Below the pieces are notes generated by a model. That model saw only the letters and a list, made by a program, of their open reading frames with translations. It was not told where the DNA came from and searched no databases. Positions 25,517 to 34,275 of a stretch of 64,000 nucleotides of DNA are shown here, one piece after another. The stretch spans positions 866,863 through 930,862 of the forward strand of contig NZ_JABEKU010000002.1 of the NCBI RefSeq assembly GCF_013283665.1, read 5' to 3'. Positions within the stretch are counted from its first letter, which is position 1, and every line of letters begins with the position of its first letter. The translations under genes and the position numbers were made by a program. Source of the stretch: Ensifer sesbaniae (lineage in GTDB: Bacteria > Pseudomonadota > Alphaproteobacteria > Rhizobiales > Rhizobiaceae).

Positions 25517-27220
25517 TTACGGCTGACGATAGACCTCGTTTCCGGCGAGGTAGGTCGCCTCGACCTTGCGTTCCCGGATGGAACGATCAAGCGGATCCGG
25601 CAGCGTGCCGTCGATCACGACGAAATCCGCCCACTTGCCGACGCTGATCGAGCCGATCTGGTCGCCCCAAGGGGTCATGTCGGCACCTGCTTGCGTCAAG
25701 CCGTGCAGCGCCTGATCGAAGCTCACCGCCTGCTCCGGATGCCAGGGTCCATCACCAAGACCGAACGGGCTTTCGCGGAAGACGGCGTCGTTGATCTGCG
25801 TCAGCGGGCTCAAAGGCGAGGTCGGCCAGTCCGAGCCGAACACCAGCGGCACGCCGGCATCGAGCATCGAATGCCAGACATAGGCCCGCGGCTCGCGTTC
25901 GGTACCGATGCGTTCGGTGATGTATTTGCCGATCGTGCCGGTTGCGTGGTTCGGCTGCATCGAGGCAACGACGCCGAGTTCCTTGAAGCGCTGAATGTCC
26001 TTGGTTTCGACCACCTCGATATGTTCGATGCGGTTCGGTTGCGGCCGCGGAACGGACGCCTTCGCAAACGCATCCAGCACGAGACTGACGCCGCCGTCGC
26101 CGATCGCATGCACCGCCGTTGGGAAGCCGTTTTCGTTGGAAGCCTTGATCGCGGCGGCGAGCTGCTCCTTGGTTTCGAAAGGCTTGCCCTTCCAGCCGTG
26201 CTGGTCGGAGTAGTCCTCATGCATATAGGCCGTGCGGGTCGAGAGCACGCCGTCGATCACCGACTTGGTGTAGCCGAGCTTGAGCAGCGGTCCCTTCGTC
26301 TCCTGTTCGCCGGAATCCGCGGCGACCTTATCGACCTCGTTGCGGTCCTTCACGGCGGCGGCGATCTTCTTCGGGTCGCCCTCGAAGAAGCCGTACCAGA
26401 CGCGAAGCGGCATCTTCTTTTCGGCGAGGATCGCCGCATAATCATGCACGGCGGCAAGGTCGGACATGTCGTTGACGCCGGTGATCCCCAGGCTGTTGGC
26501 GAACTTCATCGTCTGCAGCAGTGCCTCGCGCCGTTCGCTGTCGCTCGCGACCGGGCGGTGCTTTTCGACAAGATCACCGGCCTTTTCCAGCAGGATACCA
26601 CTCGGTTCGCCCTTGTCGTTCAGCAGCACCTGCCCGCCCTCTTCGACTTTCGACGTTGCCGTCACGCCGCCGACTTCGAGTGCCTTGGAGTTGACCCACA
26701 CGGAATGGAAATCGATGTCGCGCAGGACGACGACGCGATCCGGCACCACGGCGTCGAGATCCTCCTTGGTCGGCAGCTTGCCTTCGCCGAGCGTGTAGTC
26801 CCATCCGCCGCCCATCAGCCAGACGCCCTTGGGCAGGCGCTGATCGGCTTCCTTGATCTTTTCGAGCCAGGTCTTCTTGTCCGGGATGTAGGAAAGGTCG
26901 ACGCCGGTCACCATGTCCATGCCGGATGTCAGATGGGTATGGCCGTCGATGAAGCCCGGCGTGACGGTCTTGCCGCCGGCATCGATCACCTTGGTCCCGG
27001 CATCGGCGAGCGTCTTGATCTCGTCATTGCTGCCGATCGCGGTGAACTTGCCGTTCTCGACGGCAAAGGCCTGCGCCTTGGCCTTGCTTTCATCGACCGT
27101 GCGCACGTCGCCATTCAGCACGATCAGATCGGGCGCCGCCCAAACCGGCTGGGTTGCGCAAACCATGATCGCCAGGGCCGAGGCCGCGCTCAGCGCCCGG
27201 GTTACTGCTGCCAATGTCAT
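25517..27220 (-). CDS. Exported amidohydrolase (YtcJ-like)
   Basis: The start at 27220 follows GGGAGGAGGATTTC and gives 567 residues with a Sec signal peptide ending near QPVWAAPDL; the frame is open for another 26 codons upstream but lacks a better site. The metallo-hydrolase motifs are GFIDGHTHL (HxH), a histidine in RIEHIEVVE, HAIGDGG and the aspartate in VFGSDWPTSP near the C-terminus. This is the amidohydrolase 3/YtcJ group, whose members cleave amide or imide bonds of diverse compounds. Export suggests it acts on an external substrate in the periplasm. It appears monocistronic. Confidence 0.88.
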   Translation of the reverse strand: MTLAAVTRALSAASALAIMVCATQPVWAAPDLIVLNGDVRTVDESKAKAQAFAVENGKFTAIGSNDEIKTLADAGTKVIDAGGKTVTPGFIDGHTHLTSGMDMVTGVDLSYIPDKKTWLEKIKEADQRLPKGVWLMGGGWDYTLGEGKLPTKEDLDAVVPDRVVVLRDIDFHSVWVNSKALEVGGVTATSKVEEGGQVLLNDKGEPSGILLEKAGDLVEKHRPVASDSERREALLQTMKFANSLGITGVNDMSDLAAVHDYAAILAEKKMPLRVWYGFFEGDPKKIAAAVKDRNEVDKVAADSGEQETKGPLLKLGYTKSVIDGVLSTRTAYMHEDYSDQHGWKGKPFETKEQLAAAIKASNENGFPTAVHAIGDGGVSLVLDAFAKASVPRPQPNRIEHIEVVETKDIQRFKELGVVASMQPNHATGTIGKYITERIGTEREPRAYVWHSMLDAGVPLVFGSDWPTSPLSPLTQINDAVFRESPFGLGDGPWHPEQAVSFDQALHGLTQAGADMTPWGDQIGSISVGKWADFVVIDGTLPDPLDRSIRERKVEATYLAGNEVYRQP

Positions 27221-27508
27221 GAAATCCTCCTCCCGCGACTGCATCCCTCCAAGCCCCGGCGAGCCGCGCGACACCGGCGTTAAGGGATGATGCTGCAAGT
27301 CGGGAACGCAGCGATATACTCCCTCGGGCTAGGTTTGCATAAAGCCGCAGTGTCGTTTGGAGGATGACGTTGCCGCCAGCCGTTGCCGGCAGCCGCACCA
27401 CGTCTCAACCACCCTGCGGCGAACCCTCATCGCCGCAGGAGAGGAAGACGAATGTGAGGGAAGCTTCCGGCTGACGCCATGGCTTCCCTTAAGTGAGGCC
27501 GATCCGAC
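27221..27508. other. Intergenic stretch with no feature recognised
   Basis: These 288 bases lie between two leftward genes. They must contain the promoter of the amidohydrolase, but I see no clear dyad or coding segment. Confidence 0.4.
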
Positions 27509-27919
27509 TCAGCTAAAGAGCGCCTTCAGTCGCGGCCAGAGGCCGATGGCTGAGCGAACCCGCCGGGCCGCATAGGCGGCACGTACCGAGCTGCCGAAAT
27601 TGCAGTCGCAGACGATGTCGTGCAATTGGTGGTCCGATATTTCGAAGAACCGTTTTGCTTCGCCATAGCTGTCATCGGCAAGGCCCGCGAGCCGCAATTG
27701 CGGATCCTCGAATGCAACGGTCATGGGGGAACCGTTGACCTGCATGGCCTGCCGAACGGCAGCGGTCGCACGTTCGGTACCGGAAAGCGTGCCCAGCCGG
27801 CGGTCGGGATTGCTTTCCAAAAGTTCGGCCCAACGTTGAAGCCGTTCCGTTCTCGTCATCACGGGATCGGGACGGATTTCGGCGAGCGCTTGCAATTGTT
27901 CAATCGATTGATGCTTCAT
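27509..27919 (-). CDS. Small conserved protein of unknown function
   Basis: The start at 27919 (MKHQSIEQLQALAEIRPDPV) follows GGAGAG and yields 136 residues; the frame extends far upstream but antisense to the sigma gene, so that part is a shadow. The protein is soluble and charged, with TRTERLQRWAELLESNPDRR and a C-terminal region of aliphatic and arginine residues. I recall similar hypothetical proteins in rhizobia but no function. It is divergent from the ECF sigma factor and has a possible EcfG-type promoter upstream, hinting at general stress control. Confidence 0.7.
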   Translation of the reverse strand: MKHQSIEQLQALAEIRPDPVMTRTERLQRWAELLESNPDRRLGTLSGTERATAAVRQAMQVNGSPMTVAFEDPQLRLAGLADDSYGEAKRFFEISDHQLHDIVCDCNFGSSVRAAYAARRVRSAIGLWPRLKALFS

Positions 27920-28252
27920 AGTCGTCTCTCCTGGTCCGAAGATGCGACCTCGGTGCGCGCCCCTCCACACGGAGATCGCCGCTTCACCAACTCGCCAGCA
28001 GGAACCACAGTTCCCTCCTCGATAAAAAAAAGACAGCTGACGGGTACCGTCGCGCGAAAACTGGCCCGGCCTCCAACTATCACTGGCGAAGATACCCGTA
28101 TTCTCGGTCCGAGCAGGCAAACTCACGCGACCGCGTACCGGAAAGCGGGGACCCGATTTCCGTTCCGGTCGCCCTTGGCAAAGGGTATTCTTTCCGTCAA
28201 CCGATCGGGAACGATTTTGCCGGATCCGCATCAAACGTTGGTTTGGAGGTGG
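27920..28252. other. Divergent promoter region, small protein / ECF sigma factor
   Basis: This 333-base region carries the promoters of two divergent genes. It contains GGAAC-CACA-GTTCC, a perfect short dyad at 28002-28014, which supplies a GGAAC box on each strand, and a run of A residues at 28023-28031. No gene is seen. Confidence 0.45.
27989..28014 (-). promoter_or_regulatory. Possible EcfG-type (general stress) promoter
   Basis: Read leftward, GGAAC (28014-28010) is followed after 17 bases by AGTT (27992-27989). The alphaproteobacterial general-stress sigma factor recognises GGAAC-N16/17-CGTT, so the match is one base short in the -10 box. It is placed about 70 bases before the start codon at 27919. 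Confidence 0.35.
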
Positions 28253-28957
28253 ATGATGAAGGATGTTCTCTTGCAAATGCCACGGCTCTCGCCTCAGGCC
28301 GATCCATTGACGGACCACGATCTCGTCCAGCGCGCGCTCGCCAATGATCCCGAGGCGTTCCGCACCATCATGCGTCGGCACAATCAACGGCTCTTCCGCA
28401 TCGCGCGTTCGGTCGTGCGCAACGACAGCATCGCCGAGGATGTGGTGCAGGAGGCCTATCTTCGCGCCTTCGAGCACCTTGAAACTTTCCGTGGCGACGC
28501 CAGTCTCACCACCTGGCTCCATCGCGTGGTTCTCAATGAGGCGCTCGGACGCTTGCGCAAGTCGTCCACGCGCCATGAGGTTCCCCTGGCAACCGAACAG
28601 GCGAGCGCCGACATCGTGCCGTTTCCAAACGCGGCAGCTTCGGACGATCCGGAGCGAGCCCTCGCCCAGCGGCAAATCCTGCGTCTGGTGGAAGAAGCGA
28701 CGGACGCCTTGCCGGAAGCGTTTCGCCTGGTCTTCACCGCTCGCGTCATAGAAGCCATGAGCGTCGAGGAAACCGCCGCTCTGCTTGACATCAAGCCGGA
28801 GACAGTCAGAAGCCGCCTGCACCGGGCCCGCCAGCTCCTGCGCCAACATATCGACCGCAAGATCGGCCCCGTGCTGATGAATGCCTTTCCCTTTGCCGGT
28901 CGCCGCTGCGAACGGCTGACGGCAGCCGTCATGAGCCGGCTCGGGCTCGTCAGATAA
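28253..28957 (+). CDS. ECF RNA polymerase sigma factor
   Basis: The 234-residue protein shows region 2 (LFRIARSVVRNDSIAEDVVQ, then EAYLRAF, about residues 47-75, with FRGDASLTTWLHRVVLNEAL) and region 4 (LPEAFRLVFTARVIEAMSVE, ETVRSRLHRARQLLRQHI, about 155-205). Two consecutive ATGs at 28253 and 28256 follow GGAGG; the second has the better spacing. There is no adjacent anti-sigma gene with a membrane segment or zinc motif. Instead an exported DUF4142 protein and a cupredoxin follow on the same strand, an arrangement I recall in other rhizobia and suggestive of an envelope or oxidative stress regulon. Confidence 0.92.
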   Translation: MMKDVLLQMPRLSPQADPLTDHDLVQRALANDPEAFRTIMRRHNQRLFRIARSVVRNDSIAEDVVQEAYLRAFEHLETFRGDASLTTWLHRVVLNEALGRLRKSSTRHEVPLATEQASADIVPFPNAAASDDPERALAQRQILRLVEEATDALPEAFRLVFTARVIEAMSVEETAALLDIKPETVRSRLHRARQLLRQHIDRKIGPVLMNAFPFAGRRCERLTAAVMSRLGLVR

Positions 28958-29045
28958 AATTTCGGGAACCTTCGTCGATGGCGCACATCCAATGGGTGTC
29001 ATCCACAGAAACCGGCGGCAACGCGCCGCCGGAGAGGAGTTCCCG

Positions 29046-29567
29046 ATGTATGCCCGCCTGACCTCAGCCCTCGCCCTCGCCTGCCTCATCAGTGGCGCCA
29101 GCCTTGCGGCGGGGAGCAAGATCACCGATCCCCAGATTGCTCATATCGCCTACACCGCCGGCGTTATCGACATCGAGGCCGCCAAGCAGGCCCTGAAGAT
29201 TTCGAAGGACAAGGAGGTGCTCGCCTTCGCCAACGACATGCTGCGCGACCACGAGGTCGTGAACAAACAGGCGCTCGATCTCGTGAAGAAACTGAAGGTG
29301 AAGCCCGAGGACAATGACACCAGCCGCTCACTGACGAAGGCAGCCACGCAGGAGCGCGAAAAGCTGGCGAAGCTGAGCGGCGCCGACTTCGACAAGGCCT
29401 ATGTCGCCAACGAGGTCGCCTACCACAAGCAGGTCAACGGCGCGCTCGAAACCCTGCTGATCCCGTCTGCGAAGAATGCCGACCTGAAGGATCTGCTGGA
29501 GACCGGCCTCAAGCTGTTTCAGGGCCACCAGCAACATGCCGAACACGTCGCGGCCATGATGAAGTAG
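29046..29567 (+). CDS. Exported DUF4142 protein
   Basis: The start at 29046 follows GGAGAGGAG and gives 173 residues with a cleavable signal peptide ending near GASLAAGSK. The mature part is all-helical with the DUF4142 pattern: EAAKQALKISKDKEVLAFAN, DMLRDHEVVNKQALDLVKKL, and a closing GHQQHAEHVAAMMK. The family resembles ferritin-like four-helix bundles and contains conserved histidines (RDHE, YHKQVNG, GHQQH), but its function is unknown. It lies between the sigma factor and the cupredoxin and 7 bases from the latter. Confidence 0.9.
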   Translation: MYARLTSALALACLISGASLAAGSKITDPQIAHIAYTAGVIDIEAAKQALKISKDKEVLAFANDMLRDHEVVNKQALDLVKKLKVKPEDNDTSRSLTKAATQEREKLAKLSGADFDKAYVANEVAYHKQVNGALETLLIPSAKNADLKDLLETGLKLFQGHQQHAEHVAAMMK

Positions 29568-29574
29568 GCCGATC

Positions 29575-29889
29575 ATGATCTCGAAGCTGAGGCTTGGTGC
29601 CATTGGCGCTCTGGCCCTGATGCTGGCCGGATCGCCGGCGCGGGCCGGGACCATCCGGGTCACGATTGAAAAGCTCGTCTTTTCGCCCGCCGAGATCAGC
29701 GCCGCTGTGGGCGACGTGATCGAGTGGCAGAACAAGGACGTCATGGCGCATACGGCAACGGCCAAGGGTGATTTCGACATCGTGATACCGCCCGGAAAAA
29801 CGGCGGCACTTACCGTCACCAAGGCCGGCACCTTCGCCTATTTCTGCCGCTTTCACCCGAACATGAAGGCGCGTCTGCAAGTGCGATAA
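29575..29889 (+). CDS. Small cupredoxin (amicyanin/plastocyanin-like)
   Basis: The 104-residue protein has a signal peptide ending near GSPARAGTI and one cupredoxin fold. Type 1 copper ligands are visible: His in VMAHTATAKG and Cys-His-Met in YFCRFHPNMKA at the C-terminus. It would carry electrons or bind copper in the periplasm. It starts 7 bases after the DUF4142 gene, so the two are probably co-translated under the sigma factor encoded upstream. Confidence 0.92.
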   Translation: MISKLRLGAIGALALMLAGSPARAGTIRVTIEKLVFSPAEISAAVGDVIEWQNKDVMAHTATAKGDFDIVIPPGKTAALTVTKAGTFAYFCRFHPNMKARLQVR

Positions 29890-29897
29890 AACCGGAA

Positions 29898-29926
29898 GGA
29901 CCCTGTTCCGTAGAGGGGCAGGGTCC
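29898..29926 (+). terminator. Hairpin after the cupredoxin gene
   Basis: GGACCCTG at 29898-29905 pairs exactly with CAGGGTCC at 29919-29926 across a 13-base loop, 8 bases after the stop codon. A long T-run is absent, so termination may be weak or rho-assisted. Confidence 0.4.
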
Positions 29927-30021
29927 CACTCCGTTCACGGCGAAGTCACCGATCGCCGTCTGTATCCAAAATCGGAATCGTGTCATGAAGCGGTCGGTTT
30001 CATTCGACAGGCGGCACGACC

Positions 30022-31044
30022 ATGAAGAAGATCGGTTTTCTTTCCTTCGGACACTGGACCCCTTCGCCCCAGTCACAAACGCGATCGGCGGCCGACGCAT
30101 TGCTGCAGTCGATCGATCTCGCCGTTGCGGCCGAGGAATTGGGCGCGGATGGCGCCTATTTCCGTGTCCATCATTTCGCCCGCCAGCTCGCCTCGCCGTT
30201 CCCGCTCCTGGCCGCAATCGGGGCCAAGACCAGCCGGATCGAGATCGGCACCGCCGTTATCGACATGCGCTACGAGAATCCGCTGTACATGGCCGAGGAC
30301 GCCGGTTCGGCCGACCTCATCGCCGGCGGACGCCTGCAGCTCGGCATCAGCCGCGGCTCGCCGGAACAGGTGATCGATGGCTGGCGCCATTTCGGCTACC
30401 AGCCAGCCGAAGGCGAAACCGAAAGCGACATGGCAAGACGGCACGCGGAAGTGCTGCTCGACATTCTGCGCGGCGAAGGATTCGCGGCGCCCAACCCACG
30501 GCCGATGTTTCCCAACCCTCCTGGCCTGCTGCGCGTCGAACCCCACTCCGATGGTCTGAGAGACCGCATCTGGTGGGGCGCCAGCTCGAATGCTACCGCC
30601 GTCTGGGCCGCCAAGCTCGGCATGAATCTGCAAAGTTCGACGCTGAAGGACGATGAGACCGGCCAGCCTTTCCATGTCCAGCAGGCCGACCAGATCCGAG
30701 CCTACAGGGAGGCGTGGAAAGCCGCCGGCCATACGCGCAAGCCGCGCGTCTCGGTCAGCCGCAGTATCTTCGCGCTGGTAGACGAGCGCGACCGCGCCTA
30801 TTTCGGGCATGGCAATCAGCACGAGGACAAGATCGGCTTCATCGACGACAAGACGCGGGCGATCTTCGGGCGCAGCTACGCCGCCGAACCGGACGTTCTC
30901 ATCGAGCAACTGGCGAAGGACGAAGCGATCGCTGAAGCAGACACGCTGCTCCTGACCGTGCCGAACCAGCTCGGCGTCGACTACAACGCCCATGTAATCG
31001 AGGCGATCCTGAAGCACGTCGCGCCGGCGCTCGGCTGGCGCTGA
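30022..31044 (+). CDS. Luciferase-like flavin monooxygenase family protein
   Basis: The 340-residue protein belongs to the bacterial luciferase-like barrel family using reduced FMN or F420. Typical segments are MKKIGFLSFGHW at strand 1, AEELGADGAYFRVHHFARQL (helix 1 with the VHHF motif), RIEIGTAVIDMRYENPLYMA and GRLQLGISRGSPEQ. The ISRGSPEQVIDGW stretch contacts the flavin phosphate in relatives. It stands alone, 130 bases after the cupredoxin. It could act on an organosulfur or other small compound; no partner reductase is adjacent. Confidence 0.88.
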   Translation: MKKIGFLSFGHWTPSPQSQTRSAADALLQSIDLAVAAEELGADGAYFRVHHFARQLASPFPLLAAIGAKTSRIEIGTAVIDMRYENPLYMAEDAGSADLIAGGRLQLGISRGSPEQVIDGWRHFGYQPAEGETESDMARRHAEVLLDILRGEGFAAPNPRPMFPNPPGLLRVEPHSDGLRDRIWWGASSNATAVWAAKLGMNLQSSTLKDDETGQPFHVQQADQIRAYREAWKAAGHTRKPRVSVSRSIFALVDERDRAYFGHGNQHEDKIGFIDDKTRAIFGRSYAAEPDVLIEQLAKDEAIAEADTLLLTVPNQLGVDYNAHVIEAILKHVAPALGWR

Positions 31045-31183
31045 GACCTGGCTCGGCGAACGCTGGCAGGGATGTCGCCATGAAGCTCGGTTGCCGTCGA
31101 TCGCACCCATAAGCACTCCCTCATAGACATTTCTGGCCGACGTCCTACAATTCCGTGCACCCCATTCTGCGGAAGCACGCGAC

Positions 31184-32914
31184 ATGGCTGAAGAACGCGC
31201 TCAACGGCGTCTCGCTGCTATCGTGGCTGCCGATGTCGTCGGTTACAGCCGCCTCGTCGAACTGGACGAAGGCGGCACGCTTGCAGCTTTGAAAGAACGC
31301 CGCAAGCAGATCCTCGATCCCCTTGTCCGCGAGCACAACGGCCGCATCGTCAAGACGATGGGCGATGGCGTGCTGGTGGAGTTTGCCAGTGCCGTGAATG
31401 CGGTCAGCTGCGCGATCGACATTCAGAAGGGCATGGCAATGGCCAATCAGGGGCTTGCCGATGATCGCCGAATTCTCCTGCGCATCGGCATCAATCTCGG
31501 CGATGTCGTCGTCGAAAGCGGCGATCTCTATGGAGACGGCGTCATTGTCGCCGCGCGGCTTCAGACCATGGCCGGCCCCGGCGAAATCTATGTCTCCGGC
31601 AACATATACGACCAGGTGAGGCGGCGCCTCTTTTGCGATTTCGACGCGCTTGGCCCCCACGCGATCAAGAACATCATCGAGCCGGTTTCTCTCTATCGGA
31701 TCGGCACGACGACCTTGAGCCAGGCCAGCAGCGCCAGGGCCTCCCTGCCGTTGCCCATCAAGCCGTCTATCGCCGTCCTCCCCTTCACCAATATGAGCAA
31801 CGAGCCGGAGCAAGAGGTCTTCGTCGATGGCCTGACCGAAGACCTGATCACCGACCTTTCCAGGGCCGGCGGGCTGTTCGTCATCGCCAGCAACTCGGTT
31901 TTTGCCTACAAGGGCCGGCATGAGGATGTGCGCCGCATCGCGCGGGAACTCGGCGTTCGCTACGTTCTGGAAGGCAGCGCCCGACGGGCGGCGGACCGAG
32001 TTCGCATCAACGCCCAACTGATCGATGCCCTGCAGGGCGATCACCTGTGGGCGGAGAGGTTTGACCGCAGCCTGGAGGATATGTTCGCCGTTCAGGACGA
32101 GGTGACGAGCAGGATCGTCGAAGCCCTTGTCGGGCGTCTCACCGACGCGCCGGCCCGCAACCGCCCATCGAACCTGAAAGCCTACGACTATTGCGTGCGC
32201 GCACGCTCGCTCGGTCTGCAGACCGCAGGGGCAGCAAGAGAGGCGATCTTTCTTCTCGAGCGGGCACTCGCTCTCGATCCGGACTATGCGGAGGCGCATC
32301 GACTGCTGGCGCTGAACCTCTGGCTAAGCTGGGAGTTCTGGGACCAGCCGATCGATCCCTATCGGCAGCGCTCCGTCGACGAAGCGCAAAGGGCGGTCGC
32401 GCTCGATCCCAACGACGCCGGGAACCGCTGGGTCCTCGGCATCATTCTCGGCCACGAGCGCCGTTGGGAAGAATCCGACGCCGAGTTCGACCTGGCCCTG
32501 ACACTTGATCCTAACCATGCCGATGCCTGGGCGATGCGCTCCGACCTCATCGTCCTCTGTGGCCGACCGGCACAGGCCATCGAGCATGTTCACAAGGCGC
32601 TACGCCTCAACCCGCATCCACCGGGCTGGTACTATTGGATGCTTGGTCAGGCTCAATATGGCATGCGGGATTACGAGGCCGCGGTCCAAACCTTGCGCCA
32701 CCCTGCAACCTATCGGGCGACATCACGCCGCCTGCTCGCTGCCAGTCTGGCGCGGCTTGGTCGCCTGGACGAGGCACGAACCGAAGCGCAGTTGTTCCTG
32801 ATGAACAATCCAAACTTCACGATCACCCAATGGGCCACCTCTCAACCGTTCCGGGACGAGAAGATGCGGCAGCACTTCGTGGAAGGCTACCGCCTGCTCA
32901 ACCTACCCGAATAG
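31184..32914 (+). CDS. Class III adenylate/guanylate cyclase with TolB-like and TPR regions
   Basis: The 576-residue protein has an N-terminal cyclase domain (about residues 5-170) with metal aspartates in AADVVGYSRLVE and KTMGDGVLVEF, and LRIGINLGDVVVESGDLYGD near the substrate site. Residues about 190-310 form a TolB-N-like/FlgO region (SIAVLPFTNMSNEPEQEVFV, VRYVLEGSARRAADRVRINA). The rest is TPR-like repeats (ALDPDYAEAHRLLALNLWLS, ALDPNDAGNRWVLGIILG). Rhizobia have many such cyclases, whose inputs are mostly unknown. It is monocistronic and lacks membrane segments. Confidence 0.9.
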   Translation: MAEERAQRRLAAIVAADVVGYSRLVELDEGGTLAALKERRKQILDPLVREHNGRIVKTMGDGVLVEFASAVNAVSCAIDIQKGMAMANQGLADDRRILLRIGINLGDVVVESGDLYGDGVIVAARLQTMAGPGEIYVSGNIYDQVRRRLFCDFDALGPHAIKNIIEPVSLYRIGTTTLSQASSARASLPLPIKPSIAVLPFTNMSNEPEQEVFVDGLTEDLITDLSRAGGLFVIASNSVFAYKGRHEDVRRIARELGVRYVLEGSARRAADRVRINAQLIDALQGDHLWAERFDRSLEDMFAVQDEVTSRIVEALVGRLTDAPARNRPSNLKAYDYCVRARSLGLQTAGAAREAIFLLERALALDPDYAEAHRLLALNLWLSWEFWDQPIDPYRQRSVDEAQRAVALDPNDAGNRWVLGIILGHERRWEESDAEFDLALTLDPNHADAWAMRSDLIVLCGRPAQAIEHVHKALRLNPHPPGWYYWMLGQAQYGMRDYEAAVQTLRHPATYRATSRRLLAASLARLGRLDEARTEAQLFLMNNPNFTITQWATSQPFRDEKMRQHFVEGYRLLNLPE

Positions 32915-33009
32915 GCCGCGCCGCGATGAGGTGCGTCAACGGAACGACGCGTGAGATCTGTCCCACGCGTTGCCTCCAGGCACTGTCGGTTGGATCCGCA
33001 GTATCAGAC

Positions 33010-33372
33010 TCAAGGAACCTGTGGCGGATGCGCGACACCGAGATAGTAGTCGCCCTCGTGGGGACCCTGGTACTCACCCGTGTAGCGCTGGCGGGCATCG
33101 CCCAAAGTCCTCGCCGGCGGACGATAGACGTAAACCGGCGCTGGAGCCACATAGATGCTGCCTGTCGGCATCGGATCGACGTAGACCGCCCCTGGCGCCG
33201 GCGCCACATAGACAGGCGCAGGCGCGGGCTCGACATAATACATCACCCTGTTCTGGGTACCAGGCGGATTGTGCGGGTCGATGCCCGTATAAAAGCCGTT
33301 GGCCAGCACCGGACCCGCTGCCCCAAGGGCAAAGACGATCGCGGCGAATGACATCCTCTTGGAAATTCTCAT
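33010..33372 (-). CDS. Small exported proline-rich protein
   Basis: The start at 33372 gives 120 residues with a signal peptide (AAIVFALGAAGPVLANG). The mature part is dominated by a degenerate repeat of the form APAPVYVAPAP and PTGSIYVAPAPVYVYRPP, then a charged tail. It resembles short exported or cell-wall-associated proline-valine proteins but belongs to no functional family I know. It is convergent with the cyclase gene. The longer frame starting at 33411 has no signal-like start, so I prefer the internal ATG. Confidence 0.7.
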   Translation of the reverse strand: MRISKRMSFAAIVFALGAAGPVLANGFYTGIDPHNPPGTQNRVMYYVEPAPAPVYVAPAPGAVYVDPMPTGSIYVAPAPVYVYRPPARTLGDARQRYTGEYQGPHEGDYYLGVAHPPQVP

Positions 33373-33495
33373 AGCGTTGCTCCTGTCTCGGCTCGGCATC
33401 CGGCCCCGCACGAGAGGCCCAGCAGGCTGCGCCTCCTGTCGGATGCGGCCTTGAAGAGGGTAACGCTTGATCGCTGCAACCGTTCCGCCAAAGCC

Positions 33496-34266
33496 TCAAT
33501 GCAGACCGAAGAGGTGGAGCAGTCCTTCGCGATGACGGACGAATTCGGGTGCGCTGCGATCGCGGGGTCGCGGCAAGCCGATCTCGATCAGCCTGGGCTC
33601 ACCACCCTTCTCGCGCGGCAAGATCAGGATACGATCGGCGAGATAGATCGCCTCCTCGAGGTCGTGCGTGACGAGAACGGTCGTTACGTCCTCGTCACGC
33701 CAGATCCGCGCCAGTTCCTGCTGCATGCTGATCTTGGTCATCGCGTCGAGCGCGCCGAGCGGCTCGTCGAGCAGGAGGATTTCAGGCTGGACCGCGAGCG
33801 CGCGCGCAATGCCGACACGCTGCGCCATGCCGCCGGACAGTTGCCGGGGATAGGCCCCTTCGAACTGTTGCAGGCCGACGAGTTGGACGTAGCGCCGTGC
33901 CCGCTCCCTCGCCGCGCCGCGGAAAAGCCCCTGCGTCTCCAGCCCAAAGCCGACATTGTCGAGCACGGTCAACCAGGGCAAAAGCCGCGGCTCCTGGAAT
34001 ATCACCGCACGGTCGGTGCCGACGCCTCTCGTCCGCTTACCGTCGATCAGAACCTCTCCGGCATCCGGATCCTCGAGCCCCGCCAGTACCCGCAGCAGGG
34101 TCGTCTTGCCCGAGCCGCTGGCACCGACAATGGCAAGTGTCTCACCGGACCGGATATTGAGGTTGATATCCCTAAGGACAGGCAGTGGCGTCCCGTTCAG
34201 GCGATAGGATTTGGAGAGGTGGCGGATCGCCACCTCTCCACGACGAAGGTTCTGGGAAGCGCTCAT
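33496..34266 (-). CDS. Sulfonate/taurine-type ABC transporter ATP-binding protein (SsuB/TauB family)
   Basis: The 256-residue ATPase shows Walker A VGASGSGKTTLLRVLAG (about residues 48-64), Q-loop VIFQEPRLLPWL, signature LSGGMAQRVGIARAL (about 143) and Walker B ILLLDEPLGALDA with the switch histidine in VTHDLEEAI. VIFQEPRLLPWLTV is the pattern of SsuB/TauB relatives. It is the last gene of the unit monooxygenase-permease-binding protein-ATPase, 9 bases after the binding protein. Confidence 0.93.
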   Translation of the reverse strand: MSASQNLRRGEVAIRHLSKSYRLNGTPLPVLRDINLNIRSGETLAIVGASGSGKTTLLRVLAGLEDPDAGEVLIDGKRTRGVGTDRAVIFQEPRLLPWLTVLDNVGFGLETQGLFRGAARERARRYVQLVGLQQFEGAYPRQLSGGMAQRVGIARALAVQPEILLLDEPLGALDAMTKISMQQELARIWRDEDVTTVLVTHDLEEAIYLADRILILPREKGGEPRLIEIGLPRPRDRSAPEFVRHREGLLHLFGLH

Positions 34267-34275
34267 AGCCGTTCC

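Noticed and set aside
28207-28238. EcfG-type promoter (GGAAC ... CGTT) before the sigma gene
   Set aside because: The spacing between the boxes is 23 bases instead of 16-17.
27920-29125. Leftward extension of the small protein at 27509-27919 to 538 codons
   Set aside because: The upstream part is antisense to the ECF sigma factor, and a good ribosome binding site and start exist at 27919.
29898-29926. Hairpin after the cupredoxin as an operator of the following monooxygenase
   Set aside because: It is 8 bases past a stop codon and GC-rich, fitting a transcript end better than a binding site.
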